In this document: one piece after another, positions 35,872 through 44,894 of the stretch
Layout of the letters: each line of letters begins with the position of its first letter
Position numbering within the stretch: position 1 is the stretch's first letter
Source: Pleomorphomonas sp.
Lineage (GTDB): Bacteria; Pseudomonadota; Alphaproteobacteria; Rhizobiales; Pleomorphomonadaceae
DNA: 64,000 nt
Direction: 5' to 3'
NCBI GenBank assembly: GCA_029976075.1
Contig: JARKNW010000057.1
Location: forward strand, 124,001 to 188,000
The notes under the pieces: model-generated
The model's database searches: none
Seen by the model: the letters and a program-made list of their open reading frames with translations, nothing else
Told to the model about the DNA's origin: nothing
Position numbers and translations under genes: made by a program

Positions 35872-36044
35872 TCAACCTCTTGATTGTGCCTGGCCCGCCC
35901 TACCCGAACCAGAACGAGACGTGGACCTCATACGTGGAGACGCGTACCACATCTCCTAGCGGACAACCTATCCCTTTATTTCAATGAGGAAAACCCGGCT
36001 CGCGTAGTCATCACTACGATTTGTGATCTGGACCCATTCTTAAC

Positions 36045-36060
36045 TGGAGCATAACCTGCG
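36045..36060 (+). promoter_or_regulatory. Candidate sigma-54 promoter of the hydrogenase operon
   Basis: TGGAGCATAACCTGCG has GG and GC separated by ten bases, the invariant spacing of -24/-12 elements, with partial agreement elsewhere (CTGC for TTGC). It would place transcription start near 36071, some 83 bases before hupS. Hup operons of rhizobia are often RpoN-dependent. This is the only GG-N10-GC I found in the 282-base spacer. Confidence 0.35.
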
Positions 36061-36153
36061 TGAGCGTTTGCTAATGTTTGCGAGTCGTCAGGCGTGCGCT
36101 TTCTGGGTGCACAGCTGACTTGTCAACACTGGCTCGCTTTTCGGGGGAACAGC

Positions 36154-37251
36154 ATGGGTTCGGCGACCGAGACCTTTTATGACGTGATCCGCAGGCAAGG
36201 GATCACGCGGCGGAGCTTTGTCAAATTCTGCAATCTGACGGCGGCAAGCCTCGGGCTCGGTCCGGTGGCCGCGACCCAGATCGCACAGGCGATGGAGACC
36301 AAGCCGCGCATTCCGGTCATCTGGATGCACGGTCTCGAATGCACTTGCTGCTCGGAAAGCTTCATCCGCTCGGCTCACCCCCTGGTGAAGGATGTCGTCC
36401 TTTCGATGGTGTCGCTCGACTATGACGACACGCTCATGGCAGCGGCCGGCCATCAGGCGGACGCGATCCTTCAGGAGACCCGCGAGAAATACAAGGGCGG
36501 CTATATTCTCGCCGTTGAGGGCAATCCGCCACTCAATGAAGACGGCATGTACTGTATCGACGGGGGCCGGCCGTTCGTCGAGAAACTCAAGGAAATGGCC
36601 GATGGCGCCATGGCGGTCATCGCCTGGGGGGCCTGTGCCTCATGGGGCTGCGTGCAGGCGGCCAAGCCCAACCCGACCCAGGCCGTGCCGATCGACAAGG
36701 TGATCCGCGACAAGCCAATCATCAAGGTGCCGGGATGTCCGCCGATCGCCGAGGTAATGACCGGCGTCATCAGCTATATCCTCACGTTCGGCAAGATGCC
36801 GGAACTCGACCGCCAAGGGCGGCCGAAGATGTTCTATTCGCAGCGCATCCACGACAAATGCTACCGCCGCCCGCACTTCGATGCAGGGCAGTTTGTCGAA
36901 AGCTGGGACGATGAAAGCGCGCGCAAAGGCTATTGCCTCTACAAGGTCGGCTGCAAGGGGCCGACTACCTACAACGCCTGTTCGACGGTTCGCTGGAACG
37001 GAGGCGTTTCCTTCCCCATTCAGTCGGGGCACGGCTGCATCGGCTGCTCGGAAGAGGGTTTCTGGGACAAGGGCTCGTTCTACGACAGACTGACGACCAT
37101 TCGCCAGTTCGGGATCGAGGCGACGGCCGACAAGATCGGTCTGACAGCTGCCGGCGTCGTCGTTGCCGGCGTCGCGGTGCACACTGCGGCCACTGCAGTC
37201 AAGCGCCTCACCAGCAAGCACGATCCGCATCGTCGTAACGATCATCAGTAA
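36154..37251 (+). CDS. hupS: Uptake [NiFe]-hydrogenase small subunit (oxygen-tolerant type)
   Basis: 365 residues. A Tat signal ([10 protein letters not shown] at 18-27) exports the folded dimer to the periplasm. The three Fe-S clusters carry electrons from the NiFe site to cytochrome b. Around the proximal cluster six cysteines are visible: 63, 65 and 66 (LECTCCSES), 161 and 166 (GACASWGC) and 195 (PGCPP); standard enzymes have four. Six is the mark of the [4Fe-3S] cluster of oxygen-tolerant group 1d hydrogenases. A C-terminal hydrophobic helix (about 327-348) anchors it to the membrane. ATG at 36154 is preceded by GGGGGA. Confidence 0.97.
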   Translation: MGSATETFYDVIRRQGITRRSFVKFCNLTAASLGLGPVAATQIAQAMETKPRIPVIWMHGLECTCCSESFIRSAHPLVKDVVLSMVSLDYDDTLMAAAGHQADAILQETREKYKGGYILAVEGNPPLNEDGMYCIDGGRPFVEKLKEMADGAMAVIAWGACASWGCVQAAKPNPTQAVPIDKVIRDKPIIKVPGCPPIAEVMTGVISYILTFGKMPELDRQGRPKMFYSQRIHDKCYRRPHFDAGQFVESWDDESARKGYCLYKVGCKGPTTYNACSTVRWNGGVSFPIQSGHGCIGCSEEGFWDKGSFYDRLTTIRQFGIEATADKIGLTAAGVVVAGVAVHTAATAVKRLTSKHDPHRRNDHQ

Positions 37252-37260
37252 CCCCCCCCG

Positions 37261-37285
37261 GCGTGCGGGCGCGCTCGCGCCCCGC
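37261..37285 (+). repeat. GC-rich hairpin between hupS and hupL
   Basis: GCGGGCGCG pairs with CGCGCCCCGC (one bulge) in the 62-base spacer, ahead of the hupL ribosome site. There is no T-run. Likely an mRNA stability or processing element rather than a terminator. Confidence 0.4.
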
Positions 37286-37313
37286 CGTTCTTCCAGCAAC
37301 GGGACAATTCTTC

Positions 37314-39104
37314 ATGGGTATCGAAACCCCCAATGGCTTCAAGCTCGACAACGCCGGCCGCCGCATCGTCGTCGATCCGGTAACGCGCATCGAGGGCCAC
37401 ATGCGCGTCGAAGTGAATGTCGACGCTGACAACGTCATCCGCAATGCCGTCTCTACCGGAACGATGTGGCGCGGGATCGAGGTGATCCTCAAGGGGCGCG
37501 ATCCGCGCGACGCCTGGGCCTTTACTGAGCGCATCTGCGGCGTCTGCACTGGAACGCACGCGCTGACTTCGGTCCGCGCAGTGGAGAATGCGCTGGGAAT
37601 CAACATCCCGGAAAACGCCAACTCCATCCGCAACATCATGCAGCTGACGCTCCAGGTGCATGACCATCTTGTTCACTTCTATCATCTGCATGCGCTCGAT
37701 TGGGTGGACGTCGTCTCCGCCTTGTCGGCCGATCCGAAGGCGACCAGTGCGCTCGCCCAATCGATTTCCGATTGGCCCCTTTCCTCTCCGGGCTATTTCC
37801 GGGACCTGCAGGGGCGGCTGAAGAAGTTCGTCGAAAGCGGACAGCTCGGCCCGTTCAAAAATGGCTACTGGGGCCATGCAGCCTACAAGCTGCCGCCGGA
37901 AGCCAACCTGATGGCGGTTGCTCACTATCTGGAAGCGCTCGACTTCCAGAAAGAGATCGTCAAGATCCACACCGTCTATGGTGGCAAGAACCCGCATCCC
38001 AACTGGCTGGTGGGTGGCGTCCCCTCCCCGATCAACGTCGATGGCACCGGTGCCGTTGGCGCCATCAACATGGAACGCCTCAACCTCGTCTCGTCGATCA
38101 TCGACCAGGCCATAGCCTTCACCGAACAGGTCTACCTGCCCGACCTCAAGGCCATCGGCTCGTTCTACAAGGATTGGCTCCATGGCGGCGGACTGTCGTC
38201 CACCTCGGTGATGAGCTACGGCGACATTCCCGAGCACGCCAATGACTATACCGATGCCTCGCTGAAGCTGCCGCGTGGCGTGATCCTGAATGGTAAGCTC
38301 GATGAGATCCACCCGATCGATCTCACCAATCCCGACGAAGTGCAGGAGTTCGTCACGCACTCCTGGTACAAGTACCCCGACGAGACCAAGGGGCTTCATC
38401 CCTGGGATGGCGTCACCGAGCCGCATTTCGAACTCGGTCCGAACGCCCGTGGTACCAAGACCAACATCGAGGCTCTCGACGAAGCGGCCAAGTATTCCTT
38501 CATCAAGTCGCCCCGATGGAAGGGCCACGCCGTGGAAGTCGGGCCGCTTGCCCGCTACATCATCGGCTATGCGCAAGGCAAGGCCGAGTTCAAGGATCCG
38601 GCCGACAAGCTGCTGACCGACCTCGGTTTGCCGCTGACTGCCCTGTTCTCGACACTCGGTCGCACGGCCGCTCGGGCTCTCGAATGCCAGTGGGCAGCCC
38701 GTCAACTGCGCTACTTCCAGGACAAGCTCGTCGCCAACATCAAGGCAGGCGATCTTGCCACCGCCAATACCGAGAAGTGGACGCCAGACACCTGGCCGAA
38801 AGACGCCAAGGGCGTGGGCTTCACCGAAGCGCCTCGTGGAGCACTCGGGCACTGGATCAAGATCAAGGACGGCAAGATCGACAACTATCAGGCGGTGGTG
38901 CCGACAACCTGGAACGGATCGCCGCGCGATCCGCAGGGCAACATCGGGGCCTTCGAGGCGGCTCTGCTCGATACGCCGATGGCCGATCCAGAAAAGCCGC
39001 TGGAGATCCTGAGGACCCTGCACTCCTTCGATCCCTGCCTTGCCTGCTCCACGCATGTGATGAGCGAAGACGGCCAGGACATGGCCACCGTCACCGTCCG
39101 CTGA
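37314..39104 (+). CDS. hupL: Uptake [NiFe]-hydrogenase large subunit
   Basis: 596 residues. It houses the NiFe(CN)2CO site that oxidises H2. Metal ligands are Cys 75 and Cys 78 in the L1 motif RICGVC and Cys 575 and Cys 578 in the L2 motif DPCLACSTH. The 15 residues after His 581 ([15 protein letters not shown]) are the extension that the HupD protease removes once nickel is inserted. ATG at 37314 is chosen because family N-termini begin here; the frame is open to 37263. It is exported with HupS by hitch-hiking on its Tat signal. Confidence 0.98.
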   Translation: MGIETPNGFKLDNAGRRIVVDPVTRIEGHMRVEVNVDADNVIRNAVSTGTMWRGIEVILKGRDPRDAWAFTERICGVCTGTHALTSVRAVENALGINIPENANSIRNIMQLTLQVHDHLVHFYHLHALDWVDVVSALSADPKATSALAQSISDWPLSSPGYFRDLQGRLKKFVESGQLGPFKNGYWGHAAYKLPPEANLMAVAHYLEALDFQKEIVKIHTVYGGKNPHPNWLVGGVPSPINVDGTGAVGAINMERLNLVSSIIDQAIAFTEQVYLPDLKAIGSFYKDWLHGGGLSSTSVMSYGDIPEHANDYTDASLKLPRGVILNGKLDEIHPIDLTNPDEVQEFVTHSWYKYPDETKGLHPWDGVTEPHFELGPNARGTKTNIEALDEAAKYSFIKSPRWKGHAVEVGPLARYIIGYAQGKAEFKDPADKLLTDLGLPLTALFSTLGRTAARALECQWAARQLRYFQDKLVANIKAGDLATANTEKWTPDTWPKDAKGVGFTEAPRGALGHWIKIKDGKIDNYQAVVPTTWNGSPRDPQGNIGAFEAALLDTPMADPEKPLEILRTLHSFDPCLACSTHVMSEDGQDMATVTVR

Positions 39105-39114
39105 GGGCAACGTC

Positions 39115-39846
39115 ATGGCACACGACGCAAAGATGCTTACCGGCGTGATGGACGCCACCGACGATGTCATCGTCACCGGTCCATCCATCTACGTCTACGA
39201 GGCGCCCGTGCGCCTCTGGCACTGGGGCAACGCCCTCTGCATCACCATCCTGGCGGTGACTGGCTATTTCATCGGCTCGCCACTGCCGACCATGCCGGGC
39301 GAAGCGTCGGACAGCTTTCTGTTCGGCTATATTCGCTTTGCCCATTTCGCCGCCGGACAGGTGCTTGCCGTCGCCTTCCTCGCCCGCATCCTCTGGGCTT
39401 TCTGGGGCAACAAATACTCTCGCCAGCTCTTCTATCTTCCGATCTGGGAGAAGACCTGGTGGAAGGGTGTCATTCGCGAGTTTCGCTGGTATCTGTTCCT
39501 CGAAAAGGAACCCTACAAATATATCGGCCACAATCCGCTCGCTCACACGGCGATGTTTGCGATGTTCACGCTGTTCAACCTGGGCATGATCATCACGGGC
39601 TTTGCCTTGTATTCGGAGGGCGCCGGTCGCGACAGCTGGCAGGCAAAAACCTTCGGCTGGGTGTTCGACATCTGGCCGAACTCGCAGGACGTCCACACGC
39701 TGCATCACCTGGGAATGTGGGTGATCGTCATATTTGCCATCGTTCACATCTATGCGGCGGTGCGTGAGGACATCATGAGCCGTCAGACCATGATCTCGAC
39801 CATGATCTCCGGCGAGCGGCAGTTCCGCGACGAGCGCGAGGGCTGA
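39115..39846 (+). CDS. hupC: Hydrogenase cytochrome b subunit
   Basis: 243 residues with four transmembrane helices and the conserved His residues that ligate two b haems (RLWHWGNALC, IRFAHFAAGQ, HHLGMWVIVIFAIVHIY). It receives electrons from HupS and reduces quinone. It ends five bases before hupD. Confidence 0.97.
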   Translation: MAHDAKMLTGVMDATDDVIVTGPSIYVYEAPVRLWHWGNALCITILAVTGYFIGSPLPTMPGEASDSFLFGYIRFAHFAAGQVLAVAFLARILWAFWGNKYSRQLFYLPIWEKTWWKGVIREFRWYLFLEKEPYKYIGHNPLAHTAMFAMFTLFNLGMIITGFALYSEGAGRDSWQAKTFGWVFDIWPNSQDVHTLHHLGMWVIVIFAIVHIYAAVREDIMSRQTMISTMISGERQFRDEREG

Positions 39847-39851
39847 GCGGG

Positions 39852-40418
39852 ATGAGCGTGCTGGTTCTGGGTATCGGCAACATTCTATGGGCCGATGAAG
39901 GCTTCGGCGTCCGTGCTGTCGAAGCCTTTCATCGGCTTTATGCCATGGCGGATGGTGTCGAACTGCTCGATGGCGGCACACAGGGCCTCTATCTCGTCAA
40001 TCGCGTTGCCGAGGTGGACCGTCTTCTGGTGTTCGATGCCATCGATTACGGTCTCACGCCGGGTACACTGAAAGTGGTGATGGGCGAAGAGGTGCCTAAA
40101 TTCACCGGCGCCAAGAAGATGAGCCTGCACCAGACCGGCTTTCAGGAAGTTCTTTCCGCCGCAGATCTGATGGGGCGCTATCCGCGCGACATCGCATTGA
40201 TCGGTTGCCAACCTCTCGATCTCGAGGATTGGGGCGGACCATTGACGGCACCGGTCGCAGCGAGCATTGAGCCAGCGCTGATGGCGGCGATAGATGTTCT
40301 CGCCAGATGGGGAGTGGCGCCGCTCAGGCGAGTCCTTCCCCTTCCGCCTGAAAGTGGCTTGCTTGCCAACGACATCGACCGAGCCGCCTATGAACGGCCG
40401 CGCGCCGACGTGATCTAG
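39852..40418 (+). CDS. hupD: Hydrogenase maturation protease
   Basis: 188 residues, HyaD/HybD family. The GIGNILWADEGFGVRA motif provides the first nickel-sensing Glu, the FDAIDYG motif the Asp and SLHQTGFQEVL the His. It cleaves the C-terminal extension of HupL after metal insertion. The first ATG overlaps nothing; the ribosome site GAGCGGG is moderate. Confidence 0.95.
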   Translation: MSVLVLGIGNILWADEGFGVRAVEAFHRLYAMADGVELLDGGTQGLYLVNRVAEVDRLLVFDAIDYGLTPGTLKVVMGEEVPKFTGAKKMSLHQTGFQEVLSAADLMGRYPRDIALIGCQPLDLEDWGGPLTAPVAASIEPALMAAIDVLARWGVAPLRRVLPLPPESGLLANDIDRAAYERPRADVI

Positions 40419-40431
40419 AGGGAAACAGTGC

Positions 40432-40725
40432 ATGTGCCTGGGCCTGCCGATGACAGTCATCGACGGCGACGACTTTTCCGCCCTTTGCGAGTGGCAGGGC
40501 GAACGGCGGCGTGTATCGACACTCCTGGTCGGCCGACAGGCGACGGGGGCCCGATTGTTGGTCCATGTCGACAGCGCCATTCGCGTCCTTGACGAAGCTG
40601 AAGCCGAAGCGATCGGTCGAGCACTCGAAGGCCTTGCCGCAGCTGCCGACGGACAGGCCTTCGAACACTTGTTTGCTGATTTGATCGATCGCGAACCGGA
40701 GCTGCCCGAGCACCTCAGGCGCTAA
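40432..40725 (+). CDS. hupF: HypC-like hydrogenase chaperone HupF
   Basis: 97 residues beginning MCLGLPMTVI, with the N-terminal Cys 2 that in HypC/HupF proteins carries the Fe(CN)2CO precursor or binds the large subunit. The C-terminal helical extension distinguishes HupF from HypC. In R. leguminosarum HupF protects the HupL precursor under oxygen. A second paralogue, hypC, lies at 47162. Confidence 0.92.
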   Translation: MCLGLPMTVIDGDDFSALCEWQGERRRVSTLLVGRQATGARLLVHVDSAIRVLDEAEAEAIGRALEGLAAAADGQAFEHLFADLIDREPELPEHLRR

Positions 40726-40755
40726 ACAAAGATACTCCAAGAGGAAACAGACAAG

Positions 40756-41196
40756 ATGTCCGCCTTGATTGCCGCTCTTGCGAGCCAGCATGGCTTGCCG
40801 ACCATCGACGCGGAAACGCTCGACGCTTTCCTGGAACCCGCGAAAGGCGAGCCGGAACACGCATTGCTGTTCTTTACCGGAGATCCCGAGCAGCGAACCG
40901 ACAGCGGCGATGTCGCTGTGGTATTGCCTGAACTGCTGGCCGCCTTCCCCTATAGGTTTCGCGCCGGCGTAGTCGCTCGTTCCGCCGAAGCGTCACTGAA
41001 GACGCGGTGTCAGGTCGAAGTCTTTCCCTCTCTGGTCATCTTGCGGAAGCAGACGGTGCTCGACGTCTTGCCGCGCATCCGGGATTGGAGCGAGTATCTC
41101 GAACGCCTCGGGGCTGCACTTTTGCCGGACGCACGGGCATTTTCCGCGCCCGGACGCATCGAGATCACGACGGGCGCCAGGAGGGCTGACGCATGA
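40756..41196 (+). CDS. hupG: HupG/HyaE thioredoxin-like assembly protein
   Basis: 146 residues of thioredoxin fold lacking the CxxC motif, like HyaE. Segments HALLFFTGDPEQRTD and VFPSLVILRKQTVLDVLPRIRDW match the family. Proposed role is Tat quality control of the HupS precursor. Its stop overlaps hupH by four bases (ATGA). Confidence 0.92.
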   Translation: MSALIAALASQHGLPTIDAETLDAFLEPAKGEPEHALLFFTGDPEQRTDSGDVAVVLPELLAAFPYRFRAGVVARSAEASLKTRCQVEVFPSLVILRKQTVLDVLPRIRDWSEYLERLGAALLPDARAFSAPGRIEITTGARRADA

Positions 41197-41996
41197 CCAT
41201 CGATTTCCCGTCTTCCAGCCGGACGACAGGCACCGGCACCCTCACCTTTCTGGCAACGGCCGATGCGGAGGCGATGATCGCTCGCTGCCCCGGTGTCGCT
41301 CGCCTTCTGCCGGAAATGGTCGGCGCTCTTGAGCGGCAGAGCGATACAGCCCCCGGTCTCCTGTTCGACCTCGCCGATCTCAACGATGAAGAACGGTCTC
41401 TGCTCGGCGAAATTCTCGGCGAGGGCGAAGTCGCGGCTACCGTGGCTCTGCCAGATGGCGTGGTCGCCGAGGTCGCTGAGAGCATCTTCGCCGGTCTATG
41501 GCGCGTCCGCTTCCTTGGCAGTGACAACAGTGTTCTTGCCGACTACGCCGAGGTCTCGGCCGTGCCGCAAGCGGTCCGCCGCGCTGCTGCCATGACAGTC
41601 CCGACCCTCAATCTGGACGCATTACCCGACGACGTGATGAATGCGCCGGCCGTGCTTTCCGAAGTTGCGGATCGTGCCGCGCGCTATCGGTTTGGTGAAC
41701 CCAATCATGTCATTTCGCTGACGCTTCTGCCCATGCTCCCGGAAGACCTCGACCTTCTGGTCGATCGGCTCGGCACGGGCCCGGTGAAAATCATCTCGCG
41801 TGGCTATGGGAGCTGCCGGGTGCAAGCGACCGCTGTTCACAACGTCTGGTCGGTTCAGTTCTACAATGCCATGGATGCCATCCTGCTAGATACCATTGAA
41901 GTCGGAGATGTTCCTACCGCTGCCAAGGCGGCCATGGAGGATTTCCGCGACTCGGCCATCCGTCTTCGTGAGATAGGCGAGGCCTACTTCCAATGA
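41193..41996 (+). CDS. hupH: Hydrogenase assembly protein HupH
   Basis: 267 residues, HupH/HyaF family. The N-terminal half has the GTGTLTFLATADAEAMIARCPGVARLLPEM signature; the C-terminal half LIDRLGTGPVKIISRGYGSCR-like region contains the conserved Arg-Gly-Tyr-Gly box. It is needed for small-subunit maturation in rhizobia. It overlaps hupI by four bases. Confidence 0.92.
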   Translation: MTIDFPSSSRTTGTGTLTFLATADAEAMIARCPGVARLLPEMVGALERQSDTAPGLLFDLADLNDEERSLLGEILGEGEVAATVALPDGVVAEVAESIFAGLWRVRFLGSDNSVLADYAEVSAVPQAVRRAAAMTVPTLNLDALPDDVMNAPAVLSEVADRAARYRFGEPNHVISLTLLPMLPEDLDLLVDRLGTGPVKIISRGYGSCRVQATAVHNVWSVQFYNAMDAILLDTIEVGDVPTAAKAAMEDFRDSAIRLREIGEAYFQ

Positions 41997-42178
41997 ACGA
42001 TAAGTCCAACGCTCGTTGGGAGTGCGGTATCTGCTGGACGGTGTATGATCCCATCGAGGGCGATGATGTGGCTCAGATCGCGCAAGGCACGCCCTTTGAG
42101 GCATTGCCGGAGGATTGGCGCTGCCCCAACTGCGACGGGCCGAAGCTGAAGTTCCTGAGGATCGACGATGACCGCTGA
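41993..42178 (+). CDS. hupI: Rubredoxin HupI
   Basis: 61 residues. Two CxxC knuckles bind one iron: CGICWTVYDP and CPNCDGPKLKF, with the typical EALPEDWRCPNC lead. Rubredoxin-like HupI supports HupS maturation under oxygen. It overlaps hupH by four and hupJ by eleven bases. Confidence 0.95.
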   Translation: MNDKSNARWECGICWTVYDPIEGDDVAQIAQGTPFEALPEDWRCPNCDGPKLKFLRIDDDR

Positions 42179-42671
42179 TGCGCTTCTGTCCTGCCTCGAC
42201 GATGAGGAACTGGTCGGTCGCCTTGAAGCCTTCTGGCAGGCTGCCGAGAGGCGCATGACAGGCCTTCCAGTGCATAATCCCGCGCTTTCGGTGATGGCGA
42301 CGCCCGTTCAGCGCTTCGGGCGCTTTCGCTTCTCGGCGGTGGTGACACCCTGGAGCATGACCGTCGTGGCGGTGCCCGATTCCGGCATCGAACTGCCGCC
42401 AGAGGGCGTCACGTTGCGGCTCGAGTTGCCAGCCGGTGAAGTCGACTTCGTGGTGGCGTCAATGGACGAAGGCAACCGTTATGGCTCGGCGTCCCTCTTT
42501 TCGCCGATGGATGAGTTTGTCGACCAGACGACCGCGGAGTCGGTTGCCTTCGCAGCTATCGACGAGTTGCTGCGAGAAGCCGAACCATCGGAAACTGCCT
42601 CCCTCTCCATCAATCTGGACCGCAGGCGCCTTCTCGGTCTCGGGCGCACGGTATCGGAGACAGGGCCGTGA
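42168..42671 (+). CDS. hupJ: Hydrogenase assembly chaperone HupJ (HybE family)
   Basis: 167 residues. HybE-type chaperone: MTGLPVHNPALSVMATPVQRFGRF and ALWVVVTPWSM-like FSAVVTPWSMTVVAVP, then GSASLFSPMDEFVDQTTA. HybE binds Tat precursors of hydrogenase small subunits. It overlaps the neighbouring genes on both sides. Confidence 0.92.
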   Translation: MTADALLSCLDDEELVGRLEAFWQAAERRMTGLPVHNPALSVMATPVQRFGRFRFSAVVTPWSMTVVAVPDSGIELPPEGVTLRLELPAGEVDFVVASMDEGNRYGSASLFSPMDEFVDQTTAESVAFAAIDELLREAEPSETASLSINLDRRRLLGLGRTVSETGP

Positions 42672-43651
42672 GCGGCTTCGATCCTGGCCGGATCGTCGTC
42701 GAGTTCTCGTTGATCGATGGCGCGGTCAACGGGGCAACAATCCGTTCGGCACGCCCTCTGTCGTTGGCTTCCCGCTTTGCCGGCCGCCCGATCGAGCAGG
42801 CCGTCGAGGCCGTCGGCCTCGTCAATGCGGTCTGTGGAGTTTCACATGCCGCGGCGTTGACTTTTGCCGCAGCGGCGGCGGGTAATCGTCCGATCGGAAG
42901 AGAGGAAGTTGAACGCTGGCGCGTTCGGTTGGCGTCCGAGCGCATTGCGGAGCACCTCCGCGAACTGGTTCGTCTCGCGCCGGTCGCAGCCTTCCCGATC
43001 GTGAGGGACGCCCTCGAAGCGGCGCGCAAGGCTGCCCGAACAGGTATCGCCGGTGATGACATCAGGGCAATCGGCACGGCCTTCGGCCTCGTTCCCGACT
43101 GGTTGCCGGCTCTGCCGGAGCATCCCTCGCAGCCGGACGCCTTGACTGCTGCTGACGACGCCGCCGTTGTGGTCGCACTCGAAAGCAACGCCGATTTTGC
43201 ATCCCAACCGCATCTTGCCGGCCGACACCCCGAAACCGGACCGGCGGTCCGCCTCGGCTGGTCGTCATCCGTGCCAGGAGCAACCGATGCGGCGCGCCTC
43301 GTCGAAGCGGAGGAGGCGCTCGGCATTCTTCTCAATGGCCCGGGGGGTGACCGAGACTTCGCTCCGTGGCTAACTGCAAGTCAGACGCAGAACCATACGG
43401 GATACGCCTCAGTGGAAAGTCCACGCGGCAGGTTATATTATTTTGCCGTGGTGCAAGGAGATGGACGGCTCCGAGACGCCCGCGTTGTCGCTCCCACGGA
43501 ATGGAACTTCCATCCCGAAGGACCGTTTGCGCGTGCCCTCATCGGATCAAGACCAGACGGCGAGCCTTTGGCAGCCGTTGCCCGAATGGCGGCGCAGTTC
43601 TCTCCCTGTGTTGCGGTGGATGTCGTCCTCAAAGGGGCGGTCAATGCATGA
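42668..43651 (+). CDS. hupK: Hydrogenase assembly protein HupK
   Basis: 327 residues. HupK resembles a degenerate [NiFe] large subunit: the L1-like site appears as LVNAVCGVSHAAAL and the C-terminus as AQFSPCVAVDVVLKGA, with one Cys each instead of CxxC pairs. It is proposed to act as a scaffold during cofactor assembly under oxygen. Its stop overlaps the hypA start by eight bases. Confidence 0.9.
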   Translation: MSGFDPGRIVVEFSLIDGAVNGATIRSARPLSLASRFAGRPIEQAVEAVGLVNAVCGVSHAAALTFAAAAAGNRPIGREEVERWRVRLASERIAEHLRELVRLAPVAAFPIVRDALEAARKAARTGIAGDDIRAIGTAFGLVPDWLPALPEHPSQPDALTAADDAAVVVALESNADFASQPHLAGRHPETGPAVRLGWSSSVPGATDAARLVEAEEALGILLNGPGGDRDFAPWLTASQTQNHTGYASVESPRGRLYYFAVVQGDGRLRDARVVAPTEWNFHPEGPFARALIGSRPDGEPLAAVARMAAQFSPCVAVDVVLKGAVNA

Positions 43652-43985
43652 AATGTCGCTTTGCGAGGCGGTCGTTGAAATTGCCGTCGAGGAAGCGAGG
43701 AAGGGTGGCGCCGCTCGCATCAGGGCGGTGGTGCTGGAGGTGGGTGCACTCGGCCATGTCGACCCCGATGCATTGGCCTTCTGCTTTTCGGCTGTCAGTC
43801 GCGGTACCCTTGCGGAGAACGCAAGGCTGATCATCGAGCGAGTTCCCGGCAGTGGCTGGTGTCTCGATTGTGCTAAGACGGTACCGATGACCGAACGCTT
43901 CGGTGCCTGTCCGGAATGTGGGCGCCGACACGTGCAGATGAGCCATGGTGACGAGCTCAAGCTGCGCGAACTGGAGGTGGAGTGA
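43644..43985 (+). CDS. hypA: Hydrogenase nickel incorporation protein HypA
   Basis: 113 residues beginning MHEMSL, the nickel-binding N-terminus (His 2). Zinc is bound by two CxxC pairs: [11 protein letters not shown] and [10 protein letters not shown]. It delivers nickel to HupL with HypB. ATG at 43644 gives the universal N-terminus; the frame is open further upstream. It overlaps hypB by one base (TGATG). Confidence 0.97.
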   Translation: MHEMSLCEAVVEIAVEEARKGGAARIRAVVLEVGALGHVDPDALAFCFSAVSRGTLAENARLIIERVPGSGWCLDCAKTVPMTERFGACPECGRRHVQMSHGDELKLRELEVE

Positions 43986-44887
43986 TGTGCAAGGATTGCG
44001 GCTGCGGCTCGGGCGGCACCGGCTACAAGATAAACGGCAAGACATCGGCGGAGTTGCACGGCCATTCGCATGATCATGATCATGGCCACGATCATCACCA
44101 CGACCACGATCATTCGCATGACCACCACCATGACCACTCTCACGATCATGATCACCACCACGTACATGCCGCCCCCCTCGCCGCCGTGCATCAGCCGGAT
44201 GTCGATGGCGAACGGGTGATCCGCATCGAGCGTGACATACTCGCCAAGAACAACGACATTGCGCGCCAAAACCGCGCTCGCCTTGCGACGACCGGGACGT
44301 TGGCGCTCAACCTCATGTCGTCACCCGGCTCTGGCAAGACCACTTTGCTGGTTCGGACCATTGAAGACCTGAAGGCAAAGTTTCCGATCGCCGTCATTGA
44401 AGGCGACCAGCAGACCGACAATGACGCCGAGCGTATCCGGGCCACCGGCGCGCGTGCCGTTCAGATCAATACTGGCAAGGGCTGTCACCTCGAGGCGGGA
44501 ATGGTCGGTGCCGCTCTCGATGACATCAAGGCGGAACCGGGCGGGCTGCTGTTCATCGAAAACGTCGGCAATCTCGTCTGTCCGGCCGGTTTCGACCTTG
44601 GGGAAGCCCACAAGGTGGTGGTTCTTTCCGTGACGGAGGGTGAAGACAAGCCGCTGAAATACCCGGACATGTTTGCCGTCGCCGACCTGCTGCTTCTCAA
44701 CAAGGCCGACCTGCTGCCGCACCTGAAATTCGATGTTGGCAAATGTCTGGCGGCAGCGCTCAGGGTCAATCCGCATCTCCAGACGCTCGTCGTTTCGGCT
44801 GAGACTGGCGAGGGCATGGCTGCCTTCTATGCCTGGCTCGAAGCGCGCGCCGCCCTTTCCCGCGCCGCGGCAGTCGTCAGGGCTTAA
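43985..44887 (+). CDS. hypB: Hydrogenase nickel incorporation GTPase HypB, His-rich
   Basis: 300 residues. The N-terminus CKDCGCG is the high-affinity nickel motif. A His/Asp-rich tract follows at about residues 26-62, with 22 His in 37 residues, expected to store nickel. The SIMIBI GTPase domain has [24 protein letters not shown], and NKADLLPH. It drives nickel insertion into HupL together with HypA. No hupE permease is in the operon, which may be why storage is emphasised. Confidence 0.97.
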   Translation: MCKDCGCGSGGTGYKINGKTSAELHGHSHDHDHGHDHHHDHDHSHDHHHDHSHDHDHHHVHAAPLAAVHQPDVDGERVIRIERDILAKNNDIARQNRARLATTGTLALNLMSSPGSGKTTLLVRTIEDLKAKFPIAVIEGDQQTDNDAERIRATGARAVQINTGKGCHLEAGMVGAALDDIKAEPGGLLFIENVGNLVCPAGFDLGEAHKVVVLSVTEGEDKPLKYPDMFAVADLLLLNKADLLPHLKFDVGKCLAAALRVNPHLQTLVVSAETGEGMAAFYAWLEARAALSRAAAVVRA

Positions 44888-44894
44888 CGAGACG

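Noticed and set aside
44095-44165. CAT/GAT repeats as a tandem DNA repeat or CRISPR-like element
   Set aside because: They are in-frame codons for the His/Asp tract of HypB.
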